Shown here piece after piece: positions 1 to 6,303 of a stretch of DNA of 14,183 bases. This DNA comes from Treponema_I sp045597345 (GTDB taxonomy: Bacteria > Spirochaetota > Spirochaetia > Treponematales > Treponemataceae). The stretch spans positions 1-14,183 of the forward strand of contig JAZLJW010000009.1 in the NCBI GenBank assembly GCA_045597345.1, in the 5' to 3' direction. Positions within the stretch are counted from its first letter, which is position 1. Each line of letters starts with the position of its first letter. A program made the position numbers and the translations under genes. The notes beneath the pieces were generated by a model. That model was not told the DNA's origin, did not search any database, and was given only the letters and a program-made list of their open reading frames with translations.

Positions 1-1679
1 AGCTGACAAAGGAAACCGTAGAAGGTGCCATGGGTATCGGACACACCCGCTGGGCAACCCACGGGGAACCAAGCGAAACCAACGCCCATCCTCACCTGAA
101 CGAAGCCGGTACCATTGCCGTTGTTCATAACGGTATCATTGAAAACTATGCACCCTTAAAAAGCTGGCTGCAAGGCCAGGGCATTGTATTTAAAAGCCAG
201 ACCGATACCGAAGTTATTGCCCACCTGGTAAACTACCACTACAACAGTACCCACGACATTGTTCAGGCAGTTCTAGAAAGCCTGAAACAACTGGAAGGCA
301 GTTATGCACTGGGCGTAGTCTGCAAGGATTATCCGGACCGTCTGGTTGCAGCCCGCAAAGAAGCTCCCCTTATTGTGGGTCTTGGAAAAGGCGAAAACTT
401 TATTGCCAGCGATATTCCTGCCGTTCTTGAATATACCCGCGAAGTTATCTTCCTTGACCAGCGTGAAGTTGCCGTTCTGTACAACGACCACATTGACCTG
501 CTTGACGAAAACGGCAACCACGTACGTAAGGAACCGTTCCATGTAGACTGGGATTTAAGCAGTGCCGAAAAAGGCGGATACGAACACTTTATGCTGAAGG
601 AAATCCATGAACAGCCCAAAGCTCTTCTGGATACGCTGCGGCCCCGTCTGGTCTTTGATGGAGAAACGCCGGTAGATATCAAATATGATGAAATCGATTT
701 TGAAACCGGTGATGTATGGAAGAATGCCCGTCGTGTAGTTATTACTGCCTGCGGTACTGCATATCACGCCGGTATGGTAGGAAAATACGCCTTTGAAAAA
801 CTGGCCCGCATGCCTGTTGCGGTAGACGTAGCAAGTGAATTCCGTTACCGGAATCCTATCCTGAATAAAGATGATATCTTCATTGTGATAAGCCAGTCTG
901 GTGAAACGGCCGATACTTTGGCAGCTCTGCGTCTTGCAAAATCAAGCGGAGCCCATGTTATTGCCATTACCAACTGCGTCGGTTCTACCGTAAGCCGTGA
1001 AGCTGATGACGTGGTGTACACCTGGGCAGGTCCTGAAATTGCCGTTGCTTCTACAAAGGCCTACACTACCCAGCTGGCCTGTCTGTATCTTCTGGCGCTG
1101 AAAAGTGCGTATCTCCGCGGCATTATGGCTCTTGATGAATACCGCCGGCTTCTTGCTGAACTGTATACTATTCCGGAAAAAGTACAGCAGATTCTTGACG
1201 ATAAATCGGACATTCAGCGCTTTGTCAGTAAAAACTTCAACAAAGAAAAGGTATTCTACATGGGCCGTCAGTTTGACAGCGCGTCAAGTCTGGAATGTGC
1301 GTTAAAGCTGAAAGAAGTAAGTTACATGCACTCTGAAGCTTTTGCCGCCGGTGAACTTAAGCACGGTCCTATTGCATTAATTGATACTTCAACCTTGTGT
1401 GTGGCACTGGCAACTGACCCTGCCCTGTTTGACAAACTGGCTTCTAATATTGTGGAAGTAAAAACCCGCGGAGCTGCAACCTTTGTTATTACCCAAGATA
1501 CCAGCGGCGCCTTCGCTCAGGCAGCTGATGCAGTCATCAATATTCCGGAAACAGAAACTGCCTTTGAAAGCATGCTGAGCATTATCCCGGCCCAGCTGTT
1601 TGCCTACTACTGTGCCATTATGCGCGGTAATGACCCTGATAAGCCGAGAAACCTGGCTAAATCAGTAACTGTGGAATAA
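1..1679 (+). CDS. glmS: Glutamine--fructose-6-phosphate aminotransferase, 5' end cut by the window
   Basis: GlmS makes glucosamine-6-phosphate from fructose-6-phosphate and glutamine, the first committed step to UDP-GlcNAc for cell-wall synthesis; it is cytoplasmic. The frame is already open at base 3, and the ATG at 30 is an internal Met before GIGHTRWATHG of the glutaminase domain, so it is not the start. About 558 codons are visible of the roughly 600-610 usual for the family, so some 50-65 N-terminal residues, including the catalytic Cys, lie upstream. Seen in order: HTRWATHG (42-65), GIIENY and DTEVIAHLV of the glutaminase domain; first SIS domain with ACGTAYHAG and SQSGET (891-908) and STKAYTTQL; second SIS domain with GRQFDSASSLECALKLKE and GELKHGPIALI; and the characteristic C-terminus KPRNLAKSVTVE before TAA. 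No key residue in the visible part looks altered. Its promoter and any riboswitch are outside the window. Confidence 0.97.
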   Translation, partial: LTKETVEGAMGIGHTRWATHGEPSETNAHPHLNEAGTIAVVHNGIIENYAPLKSWLQGQGIVFKSQTDTEVIAHLVNYHYNSTHDIVQAVLESLKQLEGSYALGVVCKDYPDRLVAARKEAPLIVGLGKGENFIASDIPAVLEYTREVIFLDQREVAVLYNDHIDLLDENGNHVRKEPFHVDWDLSSAEKGGYEHFMLKEIHEQPKALLDTLRPRLVFDGETPVDIKYDEIDFETGDVWKNARRVVITACGTAYHAGMVGKYAFEKLARMPVAVDVASEFRYRNPILNKDDIFIVISQSGETADTLAALRLAKSSGAHVIAITNCVGSTVSREADDVVYTWAGPEIAVASTKAYTTQLACLYLLALKSAYLRGIMALDEYRRLLAELYTIPEKVQQILDDKSDIQRFVSKNFNKEKVFYMGRQFDSASSLECALKLKEVSYMHSEAFAAGELKHGPIALIDTSTLCVALATDPALFDKLASNIVEVKTRGAATFVITQDTSGAFAQAADAVINIPETETAFESMLSIIPAQLFAYYCAIMRGNDPDKPRNLAKSVTVE

Positions 1680-1682
1680 GTC

Positions 1683-1709
1683 GTTCGAATGACGTCCTGT
1701 CATTCGAAC
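1683..1709 (+). terminator. Perfect 11-bp hairpin just after glmS, likely transcription terminator
   Basis: GTTCGAATGAC, loop GTCCT, then its exact reverse complement GTCATTCGAAC, starting three bases after the glmS stop. No long T-run follows (only CTTAACG), so it may be a weak or factor-assisted terminator, or an mRNA 3'-end stabiliser. Being symmetric and lying between convergent genes, it could serve either strand. Confidence 0.55.
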
Positions 1710-1713
1710 TTAA

Positions 1714-1735
1714 CGAGTTTGCATTCGCAAACTCG
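1714..1735. repeat. Second perfect hairpin in the convergent gap
   Basis: CGAGTTTGC, loop ATTC, then GCAAACTCG: a 9-bp perfect stem with a 4-base loop, four bases after the first hairpin. It may be a second terminator stem or part of a dispersed intergenic palindrome. No T-run accompanies it. Confidence 0.5.
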
Positions 1736-1737
1736 GA

Positions 1738-1843
1738 AACTGTTAACAGCCGGCGTCCATGCCGGCAGTTACTTCACAAGGTGTTCTTGGCGGCAGATTG
1801 GGTACAAGGCGTCCATGCTGGCAGATTGAAGCCAGTCCGCCAA
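1738..1843. repeat. Nested inverted repeats with a duplicated 17-bp GGCGTCCATGC(C/T)GGCAG unit
   Basis: The unit GGCGTCCATGCCGGCAG (1752-1768) recurs with one mismatch at 1808-1824, 56 bp away. Copy 1 sits in the arm of a stem: GCCGGC (1749-1754), GTCCAT, GCCGGC (1761-1766), flanked by AACTG (1738-1742) and CAGTT (1766-1770), with a bulge on one side. Copy 2 sits inside a larger stem, TTGGCGG (1787-1793) with CCGCCAA (1837-1843), which encloses CTGGC (1818-1822) and GCCAG (1831-1835). GGCAGATTG is also repeated (1792-1800 and 1820-1828). The block fills the space between convergent genes and may end the hydrogenase-MCP transcript. I recall similar palindromes between treponeme genes, but cannot verify that here. 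Confidence 0.6.
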
Positions 1844-1853
1844 AAGGTCCGCC

Positions 1854-3956
1854 TTAAACGTCGGCAAGCCCGTGTACCGTATTCTTTACCGTTACCGAAG
1901 TTTCTTTCAGATTGTTTACTGCCTTCTGAACGCCTTCTGTATTGCTCTTCATGGTAACGAGCGCTTCAAGAAGCTGCTGGCTTCCGGCATTCTGTTCGTT
2001 AATGGCATCCTTAACATATTTTTCCTGAGTAGAAACTTTATCAGAAACCGTTGAAAGTTCATCCATCTGCTGTTGTGCAGTTCGGGCCATGGTATATGCC
2101 TGATCAATCAATTCCTTAATCTTTTCAAGGACAGTGCTGATCTGCTGAGCCTCTTTACCGCTGTTTTCTGCTAGTTTACGGATTTCACTGGCAACAACAC
2201 TGAATCCGCGACCGGCCTCTCCTGCGTGAGCTGCTTCAATTGCAGCGTTCATGGCAAGCAGGTTGGTCTGTGTAGAAATCTCCTGAATAACACCGGACAT
2301 TTCCATAAGACCTTTTGAATTCTTTTCAATTTCCTGAACAGTTTCGTTCAGAGTCTTTATTCCCTGCTTACTTGCGCTACTTGTTGCTGTCAGTTTTTCG
2401 ATACTGGCGTAGTTTTCATCAAGGATATTACTGATGCTGTTAACGTTTGCCAGCATTTCTTCAATGGCAGCAGAAGAACCATTAACACTGCGCACCATTT
2501 CCTGGCTGATTGCATTAATGGCATCAACACCCTGATCATTTGCTTCAAACTGCTTCAGGCTTACTTCGATAACCTTCTCAACAGCCTGTTTATGCAGCTG
2601 TTTCTCTCTTTCAAGATGCGTCTTCTCCTGCAGATGTTTTACATACTGATGACAGTTTTCCTTCTTATTCCGACCATTGAAAATAGCTACCGCCATGCGC
2701 TCACAGGTGTCATATCCACAGGCACCGCAGTCAAGAACATCGGATTTATCGTATTTTCCCATATCCATGAAGATTTTCTGGATATCGGCATTGGTTGGAA
2801 CCTTGAAGAAACTCTTGTAGGGGCCACTGCGTTCCAGATAGGTGCGGTTATAAATACCAGCTTTCCAGTACTTTTTCAAACTGTTGTTCAATTTCTTAAG
2901 AGCAAGCTGACTACCCTTGCTGGTATTACAGGTTTCCATTTGCCGACGAGCACGGTTTTCTACATACCGCTCCATTTCATCAAGCCCCATCCGGTTCGGT
3001 GGATTTCCGGCACCACCATTACAACCGCGGCCACAGTGCAGACAGTCAACCATTTTAAACAGTGGTGCTGCATTCTTGTTCATATCCCGTTCAAGATTTG
3101 ACAGATAATCGATTATACCGTCGCCTTCAATTTTTCTGGTTACGCCAGCAAGTTCCGGCATCATACGTTCTGCAGTACGCATCAACCCACCGGGAGAAGA
3201 AAAAAGGACACCCCGTTCAGCATCAGGATTTACATACGCGGTTTTAGGAAACTTATCAATGTTTATGTTGTTTTTTGCAAAGTAATCAGCTATGGAACGC
3301 ATGGTTACGTTGTAGTCAGCAGCACCGTTTTCATCAAATTCATGACGTTTTGCATAACACGGTGAAATTGCAGCAATTTTGCAATCTTTATATTCAGGAT
3401 AGAATTCCCGAATCATCCGTGAAGTATGAGCCATAGGACTATCAGCCGGAGCCAGAAAGGGAAGTAAACCCGGCCGGTATACTTCACAGAAGGTAACCAG
3501 AGCCGGACAGGGCTGACTGATAAGAAGTGGGGGATTATCCTTCTTCATGTATTCAACATACGATTTAGCCGTCAGTTCTGCACCATAGCCGACATCAAAA
3601 CAAGCTGCACAACCAATAGATTTTAGCCAGCCATTCAGTTCCAGATCTTTGCCACGGAAAGCGACAACTACTGACGGAGCTACTATAGCTACAATTTTTT
3701 TATGCGCAGCCAAATCACTCATGAACTGGTCAAAATCATCAATACCAAGACGGGCTTCATGTTTACAAGCGTCGATACAACGCCCGCAGCCAATACACAT
3801 ATCAGTGTTCAGATCAACATGATCTCCGGATGCATCATTACACATTTTTACCGGACAAACTGAAATACATTTCTGACAGTTAACACATCTGTCTTTATCT
3901 ACACGAATTACAGGACGAAGTCGATTTGTTGCTTTTGAAAAAGTTCTGGTAGCCAT
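1854..3956 (-). CDS. [FeFe]-hydrogenase-like sensor fused to a methyl-accepting chemotaxis signalling domain
   Basis: 700 residues with no signal peptide or membrane helix, so a cytoplasmic receptor. Domains in order: two ferredoxin-type [4Fe-4S] sites (C24/27/30/34 and C54/57/60/64); an H-cluster domain (about 85-340) with motif 1 SQPCPAL (C150), motif 2 SPCYAKRHE (C200) and motif 3 HCGRGCNGG (C308, C312), so all four cluster-ligand Cys are present; a four-Cys Fe-S domain of the kind in RnfB and CODH/ACS subunits (C410, C413, C418, C435); a helical linker; and an MCP hairpin (about 455-700) with the conserved tip around 556-600 (TNLLAMNAAIEAAHAGEAGRGF). It resembles the group C 'sensory' [FeFe] hydrogenases; a role in H2 or redox taxis through CheA/CheW is inference. 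No C-terminal CheR-tethering pentapeptide is seen. It lies 70 bp downstream of pheA on the same strand. No Shine-Dalgarno precedes the ATG, but later Met codons would cut into the first cluster. Confidence 0.93.
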   Translation of the reverse strand: MATRTFSKATNRLRPVIRVDKDRCVNCQKCISVCPVKMCNDASGDHVDLNTDMCIGCGRCIDACKHEARLGIDDFDQFMSDLAAHKKIVAIVAPSVVVAFRGKDLELNGWLKSIGCAACFDVGYGAELTAKSYVEYMKKDNPPLLISQPCPALVTFCEVYRPGLLPFLAPADSPMAHTSRMIREFYPEYKDCKIAAISPCYAKRHEFDENGAADYNVTMRSIADYFAKNNINIDKFPKTAYVNPDAERGVLFSSPGGLMRTAERMMPELAGVTRKIEGDGIIDYLSNLERDMNKNAAPLFKMVDCLHCGRGCNGGAGNPPNRMGLDEMERYVENRARRQMETCNTSKGSQLALKKLNNSLKKYWKAGIYNRTYLERSGPYKSFFKVPTNADIQKIFMDMGKYDKSDVLDCGACGYDTCERMAVAIFNGRNKKENCHQYVKHLQEKTHLEREKQLHKQAVEKVIEVSLKQFEANDQGVDAINAISQEMVRSVNGSSAAIEEMLANVNSISNILDENYASIEKLTATSSASKQGIKTLNETVQEIEKNSKGLMEMSGVIQEISTQTNLLAMNAAIEAAHAGEAGRGFSVVASEIRKLAENSGKEAQQISTVLEKIKELIDQAYTMARTAQQQMDELSTVSDKVSTQEKYVKDAINEQNAGSQQLLEALVTMKSNTEGVQKAVNNLKETSVTVKNTVHGLADV

Positions 3957-3965
3957 AATACTGAA

Positions 3966-3971
3966 AGTATA
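3966..3971 (-). promoter_or_regulatory. Possible -10 box very close to the hydrogenase-MCP start codon
   Basis: On the minus strand TATACT ends nine bases before the ATG at 3956. A transcript starting the usual distance downstream would have almost no leader, which fits the missing Shine-Dalgarno. I find no good -35 box at 16-18 bp, so the call is weak; read-through from pheA across the 70-bp gap is the alternative. Confidence 0.3.
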
Positions 3972-4026
3972 ATGGCATATCAGAAAATCCGGTTATGAGG
4001 ATGTTATGCAGTTCAGGAAAAACTTA

Positions 4027-5172
4027 TCAGTAGTTACCTAAAATCTTTAAATTATGCGTTTCTTCACGCAATCCTGACAGGGCATTTTTAACGGCAGGAT
4101 CAGTTAAATTACCTTCAAAATCAAGAAAGAATCGGTATTCCCAATTACGTCCTTCAAGAGGTCTGGATTCAATTTTCGTCATGTTAAGGCCATTAAAAAT
4201 AAGATGGCTTAATGCATGATATAAAGCACCGCTGGTATGGTTTACTTCAAAACATAAGCTGATTTTTCGGGCATTTTCAGGAAATACCTTCTGATTGGTA
4301 ACGATTATAAAACGGGTAGAATTGTCTTTCTCGTCATTAACACCCCGTTCAAGAATTTCAAGACCATATGCTTCTGCTGCTGCACTGCTCGCAATTGCAG
4401 CATGAGACAGATCATTCTCTGCAGCCACTTTCTGCGCAGCAAAGGCATTGTTCTTCATGCTGATCTGCTCATACCCCTGTCTGGTTAAGAAGCTTTCACA
4501 CTGCATAAGGCTCTGTGGATGACTGTATACCGTTTTTATACTGTCCAAAGCAGCACCCGGCTTAGCCATAAGGCAATGCTCTACCCTGATAATCTGCTCT
4601 CCTACAATATAGTTTTCAAATTCAACCAGAAGATCATATAAATCTGTTACAATTCCGGCACTGCTGTTTTCAATAGGGAGAACTGCATAGTCAGCAGCAC
4701 CACTGTCTATGGTAAGCATGGCATCACGGAATGTTTCTACATTGATACTGGTAATGTCACTGCCAAAAAACTGATGCATGGCAATCTGTGAATAGGAACC
4801 GGGAGCCCCCTGAAATACGACACGACAGTTACGGGTATTATCCCGGGTAAGAGCAGGAACAGGAATAAAAGCAAGTTTTCCACTGCCATTGCGTTTTCCC
4901 ATAATGGAATACTGCTGCTTTCTGCTTAAGGCCATAATCTGTTCATACACGGCATGTACGCACTGAGCGTATGCTTCGTTTTTTACCATGCCTTCTACAG
5001 CTGCCAGTTTCTGCTGCTCCCTTTTAGGATCCAGAACACGGCGGTTATTGTCAATTTTATATTCAGCAACCTGGGCACAGACATCCATACGTTTTTCGTA
5101 CAGTTCCACAATCTGGCGGTCAAGGTCATCAATCTGGTTACGGCATTCAGTTAAATCAAGCTTTTCACTCAT
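4027..5172 (-). CDS. pheA: Bifunctional chorismate mutase / prephenate dehydratase (P-protein)
   Basis: It converts chorismate to prephenate and then phenylpyruvate, the committed branch to phenylalanine. At 381 residues it has normal P-protein length. Residues 1-90 are an AroQ-type chorismate mutase: R11, R28, K39, D48, R51 and E52 fall at the same numbers as the E. coli P-protein active-site residues by eye. Residues about 117-292 are prephenate dehydratase: FQGAPGSYSQ (120-129), LPIENSSAG (165-173), SHPQSL (217-222) and the catalytic-region TRF (286-288). Residues about 302-381 are an ACT domain with GALYHAL (315-321) and ESRP (335-338), the motifs of phenylalanine feedback binding, so allosteric inhibition by Phe is expected. 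The start ATG at 5172 leaves the mutase helix complete; the ribosome site ahead of it (GTGGGA) is weak. It may be cotranscribed with the hydrogenase-MCP gene, although no functional link is obvious. Confidence 0.96.
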   Translation of the reverse strand: MSEKLDLTECRNQIDDLDRQIVELYEKRMDVCAQVAEYKIDNNRRVLDPKREQQKLAAVEGMVKNEAYAQCVHAVYEQIMALSRKQQYSIMGKRNGSGKLAFIPVPALTRDNTRNCRVVFQGAPGSYSQIAMHQFFGSDITSINVETFRDAMLTIDSGAADYAVLPIENSSAGIVTDLYDLLVEFENYIVGEQIIRVEHCLMAKPGAALDSIKTVYSHPQSLMQCESFLTRQGYEQISMKNNAFAAQKVAAENDLSHAAIASSAAAEAYGLEILERGVNDEKDNSTRFIIVTNQKVFPENARKISLCFEVNHTSGALYHALSHLIFNGLNMTKIESRPLEGRNWEYRFFLDFEGNLTDPAVKNALSGLREETHNLKILGNY

Positions 5173-5327
5173 GGTCCCACTGTACCATAAAAACTTAAGT
5201 GACGCTACAGTTATGCAGTGAGAATACAGATAATCAGGGCACGTACACCTTCGGCTATCTCAGGACTCTGATTCAGCCGTGTTTAGGGATTCGTAATACA
5301 CCCAAAATAAAAAAAGGCGATGTCCGT
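5173..5327 (-). other. pheA upstream region, possible structured leader
   Basis: About 155 bases between the preceding gene's terminator and the pheA start, so the pheA promoter should be here, but I cannot pick one convincingly (TATGGT near the start codon lacks a good -35). A modest hairpin is possible at 5253-5278 (GGCT/AGCC outer pairs, TCAG/CTGA inner pairs, AGTC loop on the minus strand). I see no leader peptide rich in Phe codons and no T-box-like sequence. Confidence 0.35.
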
Positions 5328-5357
5328 AAAAAAAGGACGTCTTTCTGTCAGACGTCC
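5328..5357 (-). terminator. Factor-independent terminator after the SUMF1-fold gene
   Basis: On the minus strand: GGACGTCT, loop GACAGAA, AGACGTCC, then an unbroken run of seven T. The 8-bp perfect stem plus T-run, about 27 bases after the stop codon at 5385, is a textbook intrinsic terminator. It separates this gene from pheA. Confidence 0.88.
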
Positions 5358-5384
5358 CTGCATAGTCAGTTATTTTGTCTCACC

Positions 5385-6227
5385 TTATTTTGAACGGGCC
5401 AGGCGAATTCCCAAAAAGTTGAAACGGTCACCGGGGGATCCGCAGTTACGGAAGAATGGCGTACAGTCGGTAGCAATGGCATTCCATGCTCCACCACGCC
5501 CCATCCGGTCTGCATTACGGCTATGTTTATCGGGGCCCCGTGGGTTCACCTGAGTTTCAGAAGAATAGCAGCTGTACCAGTCCCAACACCACTCCCAAAC
5601 GTTACCACAAATATCGTAAAAACCAAGAGCAGTAGGCTTTTTCAGTCCTACTTCATGGGTTTTACCAAGGCTGTTGGAAGTATTCCAGGTAGTTTCATTC
5701 AGCAGTGCAGCATCCTGAAACTTTTTCTCAAACTGGCTCCGTGCGCTGGAAGATTCACTTTCTGCAGCAGCAGGAGAATCAAAGGCTGCAGCTCTACCAC
5801 CACGAGCGGCGTATTCCCATTCAGCTTCAGTAGGCAGACGGTACCCATTGGCTGAAAAATTGCAGCTGGCAGCATCCCAGCGCATATTGGGATGGTCTGG
5901 AATATCAGGCCACAAGCTGGGGTTAGTCTTTCCTTCAAAAATAAAGCAAGGTTCAAGACCTTCAGCGATACTGCGAAGATTACAATATTTCATAATCTCA
6001 TACATATTTACATTTTCTACCGGGCGTTTATCCTGGCTTTCGCCTTCAGCAGGCTTGGAAGAAAAATACGACGGGTTTGACCCCATAAGCTGAACCCATT
6101 CATACTGAGTTAATTGGTGGCTGTCGAGTAAAAAAGTATCTACGGTAACGGTGTGAACAGGACGCTCATCGGCAAATCCTGAAAAAGTACCCATGCGGAA
6201 GGTTCCACCTTCTACTTCAATCATCAT
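5385..6227 (-). CDS. SUMF1/FGE-fold protein (formylglycine-generating-enzyme-like), probably not a true sulfatase activator
   Basis: 280 residues from the ATG at 6227 (or 277 from 6224). These starts follow AGGTGA at 6233-6238 and a good promoter; an upstream in-frame ATG at 6347 would lie upstream of that promoter, inside the preceding gene, and is unlikely. Family landmarks: VEGGTFRMG (5-13), DERPVHTVTVDTF (20-32), YRLPTEAEWEYAARGG (129-144), GFYDICGNVWEWCWDWY (202-218), GRGGAW (243-248) and the end GIRLAR (273-278). Genuine formylglycine-generating enzymes bind copper through two Cys five apart after the RGGSW-like motif. Here the first position is Ala250 and only Cys255 remains. There is no signal peptide and no sulfatase gene nearby, so a different role of this versatile fold (as seen in iron(II) oxygenases such as EgtB or in binding proteins) is more likely. 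Function and substrate are unknown. Confidence 0.88.
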   Translation of the reverse strand: MMIEVEGGTFRMGTFSGFADERPVHTVTVDTFLLDSHQLTQYEWVQLMGSNPSYFSSKPAEGESQDKRPVENVNMYEIMKYCNLRSIAEGLEPCFIFEGKTNPSLWPDIPDHPNMRWDAASCNFSANGYRLPTEAEWEYAARGGRAAAFDSPAAAESESSSARSQFEKKFQDAALLNETTWNTSNSLGKTHEVGLKKPTALGFYDICGNVWEWCWDWYSCYSSETQVNPRGPDKHSRNADRMGRGGAWNAIATDCTPFFRNCGSPGDRFNFLGIRLARSK

Positions 6228-6232
6228 GATTG

Positions 6233-6238
6233 TCACCT
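6233..6238 (-). promoter_or_regulatory. Ribosome binding site fixing the SUMF1-fold start
   Basis: AGGTGA on the minus strand lies 5 bases before ATG 6227 and 8 before the adjacent in-frame ATG 6224, so either may be used. It rules against the upstream start at 6347. Confidence 0.8.
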
Positions 6239-6263
6239 CAATGTTGTTTATATAAGTCTCAAT

Positions 6264-6292
6264 ACTATAGCAAAAAATATGCTTTTTGTCAT
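6264..6292 (-). promoter_or_regulatory. Sigma-70-type promoter of the SUMF1-fold gene
   Basis: On the minus strand: -35 ATGACA (6287-6292, 5/6 to consensus), a spacer of exactly 17 bases, -10 TATAGT (6264-6269, 5/6). Expected start of transcription near 6257, giving a leader of about 30 bases that includes the AGGTGA site. It lies wholly in the 76-base gap after the pseudouridine synthase stop codon, so the gene can be expressed independently of the upstream pair. Confidence 0.8.
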
Positions 6293-6303
6293 ACACGCAC
6301 CGA

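Noticed and set aside
30..32. ATG at 30 as the glmS start
   Set aside because: The frame is open from base 3 with family-like residues before it, and the glutaminase domain would lack its N-terminal catalytic Cys.
1680..1853. CRISPR array or small RNA gene in the repeat-rich gap
   Set aside because: Only two copies of the unit with irregular surroundings and no regular spacers; no promoter-like sequence for a separate RNA is evident.
2592..3101. Plus-strand 169-residue open frame opposite the hydrogenase-MCP gene
   Set aside because: It lies wholly within conserved Cys-motif coding sequence on the other strand and has no family features.
5385..6227. Annotation as a sulfatase-activating formylglycine-generating enzyme
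   Set aside because: One of the two required Cys is Ala250 and no sulfatase is present in the window.
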